Positions 1 to 10,007 of a stretch of DNA of 64,000 nucleotides are shown piece by piece. The DNA is from Agmasoma carcini (nom. nud.) (Eukaryota > Microsporidia > Thelohaniidae). The position numbers and the translations under genes are program-made. The first letter of the stretch is position 1. Each line of letters opens with the position of its first letter. The notes under the pieces were generated by a model, which saw only the letters and a program-made list of their open reading frames with translations, searched no databases and was not told the origin of the DNA. The DNA lies in contig JAOXFI010000003.1 of NCBI GenBank assembly GCA_029232285.1, positions 62,001 through 126,000 of the forward strand. The letters are read 5' to 3'.

Positions 1-1
1 G

Positions 2-3000
2 ATAATTTTAGATGAAGTTAATTTATGTACTCAAAGTGTTATAGAAGGCCTGAATTCAATTCTTGATTTTAGAAAGGAGGTTAATTTTTACAACACGACC
101 ATTAAAGTTCATCCTGAAACGAAAATATTTGCCACGTTGAATCCATCAGATAGTTTAAATGGTAGAAAAGGCCTTCCTAAAAGCTTTTTAGATCGATTTA
201 TAAGGATAAAAGTGGAAAATTATACCGTAAATGATATAAAAAAAATTCTTGATAAGTCATGCGGCAAAAATTATTTATTTGACGAAAGTCTATCTTTGAG
301 AGAGAATTTGAGACTAAATAAGGTTGGATGCTTTAATCAAAATGCTAAGTACAGGGCGACTCACGATAGCTTTAGGATAGGCGATGTATGTATATCTAAG
401 AAATCAACACAAGATTTTAAATTTTCATATATACCAAATAATCAATTTTATCTTAATGAAGAATTTGTGCTAATTCATTCTCAGATTCATCAAGTTGAAA
501 TGATTCTGAAATGTATTATAAAAAGCGTTCCAATTATATTAACTGGAGAATTTGGAAGGTCTAAATTGTTGGAATTTGTGTCTACCCTCCTCGGATTGGA
601 TTTATATGACTTTTACTGTAATACTGAGACGGATATATCAGATCTTTTTGGTCAATTTGTTAAAAAAGAGGATGAATTAGTTTTTTACTGGAAAGATTCT
701 TCCCTTATCAAAAACATTCAAAAGTCGGCTCTTATAGTTTTTAATAATCCTGAATTGGTTGAGAAAGCTATTTTTGATCGACTTAACTCTTTATTTGAAG
801 ATTCTAGAACTCTCGATTGCTATGAAAAAGGAATTGATACGTTGATCAATGTTCATCCAGATTCAAAATATATTCTTTATTCTAACAACATAGAACAATT
901 ATCACCTGCGTTGATAGATAGATGTTGTGTGGTTGAATTATCAAAGGAAATTAATTATTGTGATATTTATAAGATTTTCATTAAAAATAAGGAACTCTAT
1001 GATCAACAAATGGATAAATGTATTGAATACATCCCACAGGATATGGATGAACTAGCTATTACAACTAAATATGTTGAATGTAATGATTTGAGTCTGGAAT
1101 GCAAAAAGTTTGACTGTTTCAAACAACTTCCAACCCTTTTTACCAGAATCCACCCAACTGCCTATAACTCGTTGATTGAGACGACAATAGACTCAATGTT
1201 TCAAATAGGATATAAAACTTATGAAGAATTTGACAAAGATCTGTTAGATTTCTATAAAGATATAAAATGTCAATCTGTTCCATTTCCATCAGATTTTAAT
1301 GATATGGCAAGCGTTTTAGAAACCCAAAAGTCTATTTCTCTTGTCAAATGTTTAAACTATAAATCCATGAAAAAAAATCTTCCTTTAAGTCTTTATGATT
1401 ATAAAATATATCATTTAGAGCAAATTAAGAACTATAAGATAAGCGACCTTGAAGGAATTGTTTATTTTAACAAAAAATTGATTGAAATGTCGGCATTTGA
1501 GTTGGATTTTAATCTTGATCTTGTTAGATATGTCAATTTATTGAAAATCGGTGATCCATTGGTTATGTTGCAAAAAGAGATCACAAATGAATATTATTTT
1601 AAGGCTAATAAATTGATTGATTCTTTCAAAAAAGAGGCAATTTCAGCATATAAATATGGTAAAGGGCAGCAGGACAAGATTATTGATCAATTTAAGACAT
1701 TAAAGAATGAATATGAGAAGAAAAGGGATGAAGTATTTGTGTCTAGAGACATCGAAAAGTTTTTGAATATGTTTAAAACGGTTTGTTTCTGTGACTATTT
1801 CCATAATGAGGATGTCAGAAATCTGTTTGAAGAATTTTGTGATATTTCTGATTATATCTTGAAGGTTATGTATGCTCTTTGCCACGAAAAGTGTCAAAAA
1901 AACAAACTTAAAAAAATGTGGCAGGATTTGGAGATTGATGGTGTTACATGTGAACCACCCTTTAGATCCCCATCTTCGTACATGGCTGTATCTCAAGATC
2001 TTATACAAAACCATAATTATAATCACTGTTTGATGCCTGAATATTCTAAATATTTCTATAATATTGATAATTCAATGGATGCCAACCCTTGTGAGCTTAT
2101 TTTTGAAAGCATATTGCTAAATGATACAATTATGTTGGATTGTGGTTTGTCTGTACACCCTTATAGTGATGAACAGCTAAATACTGTGATTAAAAACATG
2201 GTTCCTAAGTCTACGCGAGTACTTGCAATTGAAACCAGAAACAATAGAATATTATTAGGATCTGATTTTAAGTCTTGTAACGAAATAGCTGATCTTGACA
2301 TAATGTGCAAACCTGAACATATAATTAATTTTCTTAATGATCGTTATATACAAAACATTGAGAATAATTCAACAATTGACGAATGTCCATTCAAAGATTC
2401 TTTAGAATTTCTAAAATCTTTATATACAAAAGTGAATTGCCTTGAATTTGAGAGAAATTACAAGTTTTATATTTTCTTTGTGGAAAATAAGGCGAAAATG
2501 AGTTTTGAAAATTTCAATCTTTTTGAGAAATTTTTCTTAGATTCAACGGTATTCGAATTTTTAGACAAAATGTTCTTTGCTAAAGGCTTTTTGGGTAAAT
2601 ATGACAACCCTTTTCTTTATAACCTGGTCCTTCTTTATAAATCATATGGTATTGAAGAATTAGATTCAACTAAGATCAAAAAATGTAAGACTAAGATTAG
2701 AAATACACCCAAGTATGTTGAAACATCTTTAGATGAGTATATTAGTAGGTTTTTAATGATCCCTGTTACTAGTTTGATCAATATATCTTTCCCTTCACCT
2801 GGATGTGTCGAGAACCATCCTAAAGAATTTATTGATAAATTGAGTGTTGTATTGGGTAGGGAATATGATCCAAGCAAGTGTTTGTGCTTGAATTTTATTA
2901 ATTTTTCAAAAAATATTGATAAAACCAAGTTTAGTTACAACAAGACCTGTTCTAAAGATGAAGTCTTAAAGTTATTCTTTTCAAGATCAGTTCAAAATAT

Positions 3001-4450
3001 GTTTGACTATTCTGAAATTTGCTTAGCAAAGGTTATGAATAAATTGAACGAATTAGATAACTACTATGATCTGGTAAAGCTCGGAATAGAACATCCTTTC
3101 CCACCCTTCCTTTATCTACTATTTACATTAACAGATAATTATATTTTAGATGAAACTGAAGGTTGTGGATTAAAAGGTGGAGAGGGTCTTGAAAACATTG
3201 AAGATGTTAATGAAGAGGATATTGATGATGATGTGGACAATACTAAAGACAAAGAGATAGAAGATGAAGGAAAAGACATGGATAATGGTGGTGATACATG
3301 TAGTGTTGATGAAGAAGACGGTGAGTCTGCTGCTAATGATCAAGAAGATGCTCTTTCAGGTGAACAACCAGATAACGAACCTGAGGGTGATGAGGTTATG
3401 AAGGAGGATCAAAATAATGAATGTGAAGAGGTGGAGTCTAGCAATGGAACTGATGCGGAACTTGATGAAGAGGATAATGGTGAAGATGTCATAGATGAAG
3501 CTATTGAAGACGAAGAAGGTTCTGGTGAAGAAATCTCAGAAGGCGAAGTTTCTGAAGTAAACAACTCTGATGAAGGTGAAGAAGAAAAGAACGAACTAAC
3601 TAAATATGAGTATAAGGAGCAGGCTTTCAATTTAGAGCAAACGTGTGATACGGCTGTAGACTATGAAAATACGGTACCTGGAGGAAATTCAGAATTAGCT
3701 TTACAAGAGGGTGAAGGTCCAGAAAAGGTTAAAGGTGATGAGGAAACAGGGTCTTCTGCAGTCCCAATAGCTGAATCTTATCAACTTAAAATGATAAAGC
3801 AGGATTGTAGTAAACTTGCCAACTCACTTAAGGTGATTCTTGAATCCAACAGGAATTCAAAGTATAAGGGCGATTATAAAAGTGGTAAGAAGCTAAATAT
3901 GAAGAGGTTAGTCCCATACATTGCATCTGATTTTAAAAAGGACAAAATTTGGCTGAAAAGAAACAAAAAAGATAAGAATAATTACATAATAAGGGTTTTT
4001 ATAGATAATTCAAAGTCTATGAGTGATAGAATATTGGTTGATAAGCTATCTAACATATATTCTATGCTTGAAGCTTCTTTTGCCAATATCAATATTCCTG
4101 TTGAACTTTATAAATTTGGGTCTGGTGTTAAGAAGTGTACGATTGATGAATTGTATTTTGACGAGGATCGAACAAATCTTGATTTTATAGAAGAGTTCAC
4201 TGATGGTATCAATATTATTCTTACTGATGGTATTTTGTCAAATATTGGATATTCTCAAGATAATTTCTTGGTAGTGATGATCGATAGAAGGAATATCAAA
4301 AATATGAGTCGTGTTGTTTGTTTTGGAGGTCAGGTTGTAGTGCAAAAGTATTTAGATCTGTTTCATCTTCCCTATTGTGTTGTAGAGGATGTTAACCAAC
4401 TTGAGACAATATTTATCAATTCTCTTAGGGATATTATCAAGTATTTATAA
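2..4450 (+). CDS. MDN1: Midasin (Rea1/Mdn1) AAA+ ATPase, C-terminal part; 5' end outside window
   Basis: The reading frame is open from base 2, so the gene starts upstream of the window; 1,482 residues are visible. The first residues are an AAA+ Walker B region (ILDEVNLCTQSVIEGLNS) followed by sensor-type ATLNPSD and the RKGLPKSFLDRF signature typical of midasin rings. A second AAA module follows (ILTGEFGRSKLLE) with a degenerate Walker A. Next comes a linker of roughly 700 residues, a strongly Asp/Glu-rich tract (bases about 3150-3600), and a C-terminal VWA/MIDAS domain with DNSKSMS (about 4005-4025) and ILTDG (about 4215-4229). Midasin removes assembly factors from pre-60S ribosomes in the nucleus, its MIDAS domain gripping Rsa4 and Ytm1. 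The linker and acidic tract look much shorter than in yeast (whole protein about 4,900 aa), as expected for a reduced genome. The family assignment is secure from the domain order. Confidence 0.93.
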   Translation: MILDEVNLCTQSVIEGLNSILDFRKEVNFYNTTIKVHPETKIFATLNPSDSLNGRKGLPKSFLDRFIRIKVENYTVNDIKKILDKSCGKNYLFDESLSLRENLRLNKVGCFNQNAKYRATHDSFRIGDVCISKKSTQDFKFSYIPNNQFYLNEEFVLIHSQIHQVEMILKCIIKSVPIILTGEFGRSKLLEFVSTLLGLDLYDFYCNTETDISDLFGQFVKKEDELVFYWKDSSLIKNIQKSALIVFNNPELVEKAIFDRLNSLFEDSRTLDCYEKGIDTLINVHPDSKYILYSNNIEQLSPALIDRCCVVELSKEINYCDIYKIFIKNKELYDQQMDKCIEYIPQDMDELAITTKYVECNDLSLECKKFDCFKQLPTLFTRIHPTAYNSLIETTIDSMFQIGYKTYEEFDKDLLDFYKDIKCQSVPFPSDFNDMASVLETQKSISLVKCLNYKSMKKNLPLSLYDYKIYHLEQIKNYKISDLEGIVYFNKKLIEMSAFELDFNLDLVRYVNLLKIGDPLVMLQKEITNEYYFKANKLIDSFKKEAISAYKYGKGQQDKIIDQFKTLKNEYEKKRDEVFVSRDIEKFLNMFKTVCFCDYFHNEDVRNLFEEFCDISDYILKVMYALCHEKCQKNKLKKMWQDLEIDGVTCEPPFRSPSSYMAVSQDLIQNHNYNHCLMPEYSKYFYNIDNSMDANPCELIFESILLNDTIMLDCGLSVHPYSDEQLNTVIKNMVPKSTRVLAIETRNNRILLGSDFKSCNEIADLDIMCKPEHIINFLNDRYIQNIENNSTIDECPFKDSLEFLKSLYTKVNCLEFERNYKFYIFFVENKAKMSFENFNLFEKFFLDSTVFEFLDKMFFAKGFLGKYDNPFLYNLVLLYKSYGIEELDSTKIKKCKTKIRNTPKYVETSLDEYISRFLMIPVTSLINISFPSPGCVENHPKEFIDKLSVVLGREYDPSKCLCLNFINFSKNIDKTKFSYNKTCSKDEVLKLFFSRSVQNMFDYSEICLAKVMNKLNELDNYYDLVKLGIEHPFPPFLYLLFTLTDNYILDETEGCGLKGGEGLENIEDVNEEDIDDDVDNTKDKEIEDEGKDMDNGGDTCSVDEEDGESAANDQEDALSGEQPDNEPEGDEVMKEDQNNECEEVESSNGTDAELDEEDNGEDVIDEAIEDEEGSGEEISEGEVSEVNNSDEGEEEKNELTKYEYKEQAFNLEQTCDTAVDYENTVPGGNSELALQEGEGPEKVKGDEETGSSAVPIAESYQLKMIKQDCSKLANSLKVILESNRNSKYKGDYKSGKKLNMKRLVPYIASDFKKDKIWLKRNKKDKNNYIIRVFIDNSKSMSDRILVDKLSNIYSMLEASFANINIPVELYKFGSGVKKCTIDELYFDEDRTNLDFIEEFTDGINIILTDGILSNIGYSQDNFLVVMIDRRNIKNMSRVVCFGGQVVVQKYLDLFHLPYCVVEDVNQLETIFINSLRDIIKYL

Positions 4451-4654
4451 ATTAATATTAAAAATATGTTATTTTTCAGTTTATTGATAAAAGAAAAAAA
4501 TTATAAAGATTTCAGTAAATTTTTATATCTTGGATTATAAATGTTTATTTTATGTATGTTTGATGCTTAACTAACTATGTATAAAATATATAAATCAGTA
4601 TTTCTCAAAAATAAGAAACTTTGTAAAAGGTCAGATTTAATGAGAAGCAAAGTT

Positions 4655-4970
4655 AAAAACATGGGTTAATTATGTTAAATCAGTATATATGAATTACATT
4701 TGTAACTTTAGGAAACTAGTATGCGGTCATAAATAGACAACTTTTATTATTGGTAGAGAAGACCACTTCGGGATCTCGAAGATATTTGTTGCCCGATGTG
4801 CATAGGACACTAAACCTAACTACAACCGCATCTTATTAAAATTTTACTGTTACCTTCTAAGATTATTAAAGAGGTCATGCAATTTTGCTATTTCTTGCTA
4901 TTCGTTTCTTCTCTATTAAATTTTATTGTTGATCTGTTCAAATTTTATAAGGTAAATATTATAAGGTTTC
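4655..4970 (+). repeat. Dispersed repeat family R1, copy 1 (partial)
   Basis: Diverged, 5'-truncated copy of a non-coding repeat seen seven times in this window. Recognisable blocks are GGAAACTAGT, the CGGTCATAAATAGACA block, GGTAGAGAAGACCACTTC, ATCTCGAAGATAT and CACTAAACCTAACTACAACC, in the same order as in the other copies. It has no open frame of note. Confidence 0.75.
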
Positions 4971-5512
4971 TCCATCCAATTGTAAATAATTTATACCTAC
5001 GTGTAAATTTATTATTTGGTATAAAAGCATACAAATAGAGACTAATATTAAATTTAAAAATATATATTTACCTATTGATTTGTAAAATTTATAATTAGAT
5101 AGATAAATACTATAATTAATTTTGATCTTCTTATTGGAAAAGGATAAAGGATGAATATATTTAATCAATAATAGTCTTTGTATTATATATTTTACATATA
5201 TACATTTTTACTAATAATTATTATATTAGGTCAATAAAATCATATATTATTACAAGCTTAAAACTAAAATTTTTAAAAAAAATTGTGTTTTTACATACGG
5301 GTGGATAAAAATATATAAATTAAATTTCTTTAAGACTAATGATCATAATAATTCAAAAAGGATCAGAACTAAAAATTATTCATATACTACATCACATACG
5401 CATAATAGGATGTAAAATATCACATTTAATAAATATAAAACCAATTTTTATTCTTGTACTGGTTAAAAATTTGATTACATTATATTTTTTTTTAGCTCTG
5501 CAAAAATTTGTC
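4971..5512. other. AT-rich spacer
   Basis: About 540 bases of A/T-rich sequence between repeat copy 1 and the WD40 gene. I see no gene, tRNA or ordered repeat. An upstream in-frame open stretch from about 5339 lacks a plausible start and reads as low-complexity hydrophobic sequence, so it was not included in the gene. Confidence 0.5.
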
Positions 5513-6397
5513 ATGTCCAAGAAAATTCAAATTTCCTTTCCAATTGGACTTAACACTTCACATGATGATGTTTTTGTATTTTCAGTAAGTAACTTGCTGA
5601 TTAATGGTAAAAGATATCCATTTGAACATCCTCAAACAAAAATAATACATGTCCTTGGACTGAATGAATATATTGCTTTTATATGCAACAATGGTGCAAT
5701 TAAACTGTATAATAGTGATGTTAGACTTGTCACTCGTTACGATACTAAAATAACAAACATCAATTGTGTTCAGTTTCATGAAAATTTATTTTATATTTCA
5801 ACTTGGTCGTGCGAACTATACTGTTATGAGGTTAATGGTATAGATATTAAACCAAAATGGGTCAAAAACACACACAAGCATATTTCTTGCTTTAAAATAT
5901 CTAATGATAGGCAGGTGTACGCTTTTGAGGATGAACTGGTGGTTTTAGATGGTGATTCAAACATTTTAATTAGAAAGCGACTTGATTCTAACATCAATTC
6001 GGTAGTATATGAAAATAATATTTGCTATTGTGGGATGGCATCAGGTAGAATAATTGTGGTTAACATTGTTAATCAGGTTGAAAGTTATATGTTTAATGCT
6101 CATATGTACAATGAACCAAGTCTAAAGGTATTATTTGGTGTTAATAGCTTAAATTTTTATGATAATCATTTATATAGTGGCGGAAATGATGGTAAAATAA
6201 TGAAATGGGATATGAGACAGAGGAAAGGCCTAGGTTGTGTTATGTCAATTGAAAATTTTTCAAAAACGGAAAAAAGTGATGCTCTTAAGAAAAACACATG
6301 TATCAAGACTTTTAAAATATTAAATGGTAAGATACATGCCATCGGCTATAACGTTCATAATGGTACAACCTCTTACCATTCAAAAAATTTATATTAA
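5513..6397 (+). CDS. WD40-repeat protein, Bub3-like (Bub3/Rae1 family)
   Basis: Protein of 294 residues made of degenerate WD40 blades. I chose the ATG at 5513 because the AAAAATTTG block typical of this window lies just before it and the extra upstream frame is featureless. Blades end in patterns such as STWSCELYCYEV, CGMASGRIIVVNI and SGGNDGKIMKWDM. The last blade pair, FNAHM then VNSLNFYDNHLYSGGNDG, resembles the Bub3 and Rae1 ending where a His is followed by VNAISF and a GG-DG-hydrophobic-WD blade. Bub3 acts in the spindle assembly checkpoint at kinetochores; Rae1 acts in mRNA export at nuclear pores. The length (Bub3 is usually 320-340 aa) and blade order fit Bub3 best, but WD40 proteins are easily confused, so the name is tentative. 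Confidence 0.6.
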   Translation: MSKKIQISFPIGLNTSHDDVFVFSVSNLLINGKRYPFEHPQTKIIHVLGLNEYIAFICNNGAIKLYNSDVRLVTRYDTKITNINCVQFHENLFYISTWSCELYCYEVNGIDIKPKWVKNTHKHISCFKISNDRQVYAFEDELVVLDGDSNILIRKRLDSNINSVVYENNICYCGMASGRIIVVNIVNQVESYMFNAHMYNEPSLKVLFGVNSLNFYDNHLYSGGNDGKIMKWDMRQRKGLGCVMSIENFSKTEKSDALKKNTCIKTFKILNGKIHAIGYNVHNGTTSYHSKNLY

Positions 6398-6477
6398 ATT
6401 GTTTAATTATATGATTATTATAAAAAATTTAATAAATCAGCTAATATCTATTTTTAGAAAGCTTATAAGAAATAATA

Positions 6478-6975
6478 TAGCTCTGTGATGAGTCTAGACA
6501 TTTACGTGATAACGTTGGAAAAACAGCTAATTGGGCTAAAGTATGGCCGTAGGGGATACAGATAAACTTGTTCACTCTAGGAAATTGGTTTGCGGTCGAT
6601 AGACAGGTACCTCTTCTTCATTGGCAGGGAAGTGCCACTTCTTAAAGATATAAGCTGGTTGGTGTGCCTAATAACACTAAAACAGCTACAATATAGCATG
6701 ACAATCATTTTTTTCTATTTTCTTTTACCGAAGCACGAATAGTCTATGGTTACTATCTTTCGCTTTCCGTCCCTTTTATGTTCAATTTTGTTGTTGTTTG
6801 ATTTAAGAGTTTATAGTTGGTGGTTCAGCTTTTCCCTTTTGGTATTTTTATTGATAGTTAAAATTCTTTGTAAAAACGTGAATATTCTCGGAGAGGTTTC
6901 CAATCATTACTACTTTATGTTTTTTTCATACTCTTGTCTTAGTAAGCATATTGGACGAATAAACCTTTTACTATT
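6478..6975 (+). repeat. Dispersed repeat family R1, copy 2 (nearly full length)
   Basis: About 500 bases. It begins at CTCTGTGATGAGTC, passes through GCTAATTGGGCTAAAG, GGTCGATAGACAGGTACC and ATATAAGCTGGTTGGTGTGC, and ends near ATTGGACGAATAAACC. All blocks recur in order in the copies at 30.4, 38.6, 49.7 (reverse) and 58.3 kb. Short open frames inside it are not shared between copies, so it is non-coding. Confidence 0.85.
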
Positions 6976-7848
6976 TTTATATCAATTTTTTTCGTTAAAA
7001 ACTTTCAATATTTGACCACAATGCGTCTATTTTTTTACAAAACGAGGTGATCCTTATGAACATTCAAATTTCTATTTATTTTTTAATATATTGTACATGG
7101 TTAGAAATGTACTTTGCTAATAATTAGGATCAATATTATTGTTAATTCATAAAACCTTTAACTAACACAACTTGTAACACCAATTTAACTGATAAATCTT
7201 AAACATAACTTGCCCACCACCATGTTTTATTGTAGATACAAGATGGATATGATCAAATGAAATAAATGAGCTTATCCAGATGAATTATCGTATAATATTC
7301 AAACATCTTTAATATGATTCGTTAAAGTATAATATATTGTTCCAGGCCTATTGTTGCGTCATATAATTCTTTGTAACCCTTAACTGTGTAAAAAATTATT
7401 TTGCAAAGGAACATTAATACATCCTTTCTATATTAAAATAATCATAAAATTTAATGGTCGTTGTCCTTAAATATAATTCATCTTTTGTAAAAATCAATTA
7501 AGTCTAATATTGAAAAAATTTCCTTGATCCATTTTTTTTTCAATAAATATATTATTTCCATATATCTGATTGGTATTGAAAAGTTAATCAATTCCAACAC
7601 TTACCTCTTTATGCGTTACATTTTTATTTTTGAGGGTACATGTAAAAAATACCCTTTTTTGTAAAAATTTAAAATTTAGAAAATAAAAAAAAATATTTTT
7701 TATTTTTTATCAAGTCTTGTAAGATTTTTTGACACCTCTAGAATCAAAATGAGTGATAAATCAATTCAACATATACTTAACGATATTAAGTGAATTTTAT
7801 CAACATTAAATAAATTTTGACATAAACACAACTTTATTATAAAATCAA
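6976..7848. other. AT-rich spacer
   Basis: About 870 bases between repeat copy 2 and the end of CDC7. There are short palindromic runs, for instance GGGTACATG and TACCC near 7635-7660, but no gene, tRNA or transposon remnant that I can support. Confidence 0.5.
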
Positions 7849-8877
7849 TTAAAAGTTAACATCGTTAAAAAACGGGTGCTTTAGAGCATCCTCTGCACTG
7901 ATTCTTTCATCACCAATCAATTTTAAAAGTTTTTTTAATAGGTCCATGGAAACAGAATCAATATCATTTGATGGATTCAAACTTTTTACCAATTTCTCTA
8001 ACGGAACACCTTCTTCGTCAATAGTATTGATGTTCGTCTTCCACACCTTACCATAATACTTGGCTGTCTTTCGCATATCAACGCTACCAAATACGACCCC
8101 AAATTCAACAAGTCCTTCAACATCATCATTACTAAGGAAGAAAGGATATTGCTTGGTCAAAAGACAAAGAAAAATAACACCTGCAGACCAAATATCAATG
8201 GATGTAGTTTGATTCGCATGTTTAAACAACACTTCAGGAGCTCTAAATCCACGAGTACCTGCCCTAGGCGCTTTCATCAATGGCCTAGTGTCTCGCTCAT
8301 AATATCCTGGGGCCTTAGATTTTGAAACAATACTATTAAAAAACATGACAGGAGGAGCAGGTCTAGATACCGCTGCTTTGATTTTCTTTTTTTCGTAATG
8401 TGCAAGTCCAAAGTCAATCAAATAGCCATTTTTCGATGTATTATCAAATAAGAAATTACTAGGCTTTATATCTCTGTGTATTATACCGTTATCGTGCACA
8501 TGCTTCAAAGCTCTTAAAAGGCTATACATGTAATATTTCTTATCTAAAAGACTTGATTGTAAGATAAAATCTTTAAAAGGGATAAAATCTACTAAAGGAA
8601 ACTCAATAACCACTTGATCTTCATTTCTAATAACCTTTGTTATTGGGATAACATTGTTTTTACCCTCCAACTTCTTTAATATCATTAATTCTTCGTGTAT
8701 TCTTGATGGAGCTGATGTCTTATTAACTACTTTGATGGCGTGCTTGGTACCCTTCCCTTTGTATTCAACAGAATATACGTGGCTGAAAGCACCATCCCCA
8801 ACGAAGTCTATAATCTTATACCTTGCTTTCAAAAAGTTCAAATAAGATGGCAACTCCGTATTTGAGAGATCCGACAT
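7849..8877 (-). CDS. CDC7: Cdc7-type (DDK) protein kinase
   Basis: Protein of 342 residues, the catalytic subunit of the Dbf4-dependent kinase that phosphorylates MCM to fire replication origins. Visible motifs: Gly-rich loop GDGAFSHVYSVE (about residue 25), catalytic Lys in HAIKVVNK, HRDIKPSNF, LIDFGLA, and the Cdc7-specific activation segment APRAGTRGFRAPEVL after a short kinase insert. The block FGSVDMRKTAKYYGK is also characteristic of Cdc7. The start is the ATG at 8877, right after a CCC triplet and downstream of an AAATTTTTC block; an upstream TTG is ignored. The inserts that make yeast Cdc7 507 aa are almost absent, as expected for microsporidian reduction. No Dbf4 partner is visible in the window. 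Confidence 0.88.
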   Translation of the reverse strand: MSDLSNTELPSYLNFLKARYKIIDFVGDGAFSHVYSVEYKGKGTKHAIKVVNKTSAPSRIHEELMILKKLEGKNNVIPITKVIRNEDQVVIEFPLVDFIPFKDFILQSSLLDKKYYMYSLLRALKHVHDNGIIHRDIKPSNFLFDNTSKNGYLIDFGLAHYEKKKIKAAVSRPAPPVMFFNSIVSKSKAPGYYERDTRPLMKAPRAGTRGFRAPEVLFKHANQTTSIDIWSAGVIFLCLLTKQYPFFLSNDDVEGLVEFGVVFGSVDMRKTAKYYGKVWKTNINTIDEEGVPLEKLVKSLNPSNDIDSVSMDLLKKLLKLIGDERISAEDALKHPFFNDVNF

Positions 8878-10007
8878 GGGCAATTTTATGTCACTATTGA
8901 AAAATTTTTAAATTTTGTATAAAGTTAATAAAAATTTGAAAAAAGGCTTAGAAACATGTTTTTAAGTAACATTAAATTAATATTTTATATTAGATGTTGA
9001 TGGTCTTATATTTAACTAATAAATAAGCTCATCTCAACAAATAAGGTCTGTTATTATGTAAAAACATAATTTTTCCATTCATCTCACCCAATTAGTAATT
9101 TTTTATCTGTTTAGGCATTATTTTCCTTTATACGTATTAAACTCCACTGCTTCGTAGCTTTATAAAAAATAATATTTCACAATTTGTTGGTTCAATTTCA
9201 TAAATTTGTCTTATAATAAATATATTATATTAATGGGTCATTGATTATGGTAGTTCAACGATATAATTTGGTCTATACCATATCGCAAATCAAATATAAA
9301 TATGATTTTAAGTAATTTCACTTTGTATTATTTCAAAGCCAAGTTTTATACACATTAGTACTGTATGGTTATTATTTTTTTACATAATTCACCGCATACC
9401 AAATTCTTATACTTCAACGATATAAATTTTATTTTCATGGTCTGAATATTTGAATATTTATTTTAAATAGCAAATAATTCCCTTATAAACACACATGAGA
9501 ATCAAATCATTCAAAAAAAACTGAAATTAATGTATAATATTGTATCTTTGGACACAACACAGTAATAATTGATGTTAACCAATGAATATTAACATAACTA
9601 TTCGTTACTTATATTATCAATCATTTTTATTGATTTGACACTATAAAAAATGGTATTTATCTAAAACAAAAATAATTGAAGACTATCACATTTAAATATA
9701 TTAAATCATTTTGTGATGTTAATATCTAAAACTTTCATTAATATTGACAAATTAGATCTTTATGTGGTATACACAATAACCATCACTAACATTTGAATAA
9801 CTAAAGCTTTCCAACTAAATAAATTTATTGATAAAATTATCAAAATAATTATTATTCTGGAAAGGAATATCTAATCAGTTAAATAGAAGATCAAATGATA
9901 AACAAATAAACTAACATTATAAAACAATGAATTTCAAAACATGTAAACAATAAAAGTTTCAATCTGAAACAAAAAAATTAAATAAATACTTGAAAACATT
10001 CACAATC
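8878..10007. other. AT-rich spacer upstream of two divergent genes
   Basis: 1.1 kb of A/T-rich sequence between the divergent CDC7 and secreted-protein genes. It must contain both promoters, but I see no distinctive element besides A/T runs. No tRNA, no transposase relic and no R1 repeat were found. Confidence 0.5.

Noticed and set aside
5339..5512. In-frame N-terminal extension of the Bub3-like protein
   Set aside because: The extension is hydrophobic low-complexity sequence, while the ATG at 5513 has the usual AAATTT-like context and precedes the first blade.
6746..7015. 89-codon open frame downstream of the Bub3-like gene
   Set aside because: It lies entirely within R1 repeat copy 2 and is hydrophobic by A/T composition; it is absent from other copies.
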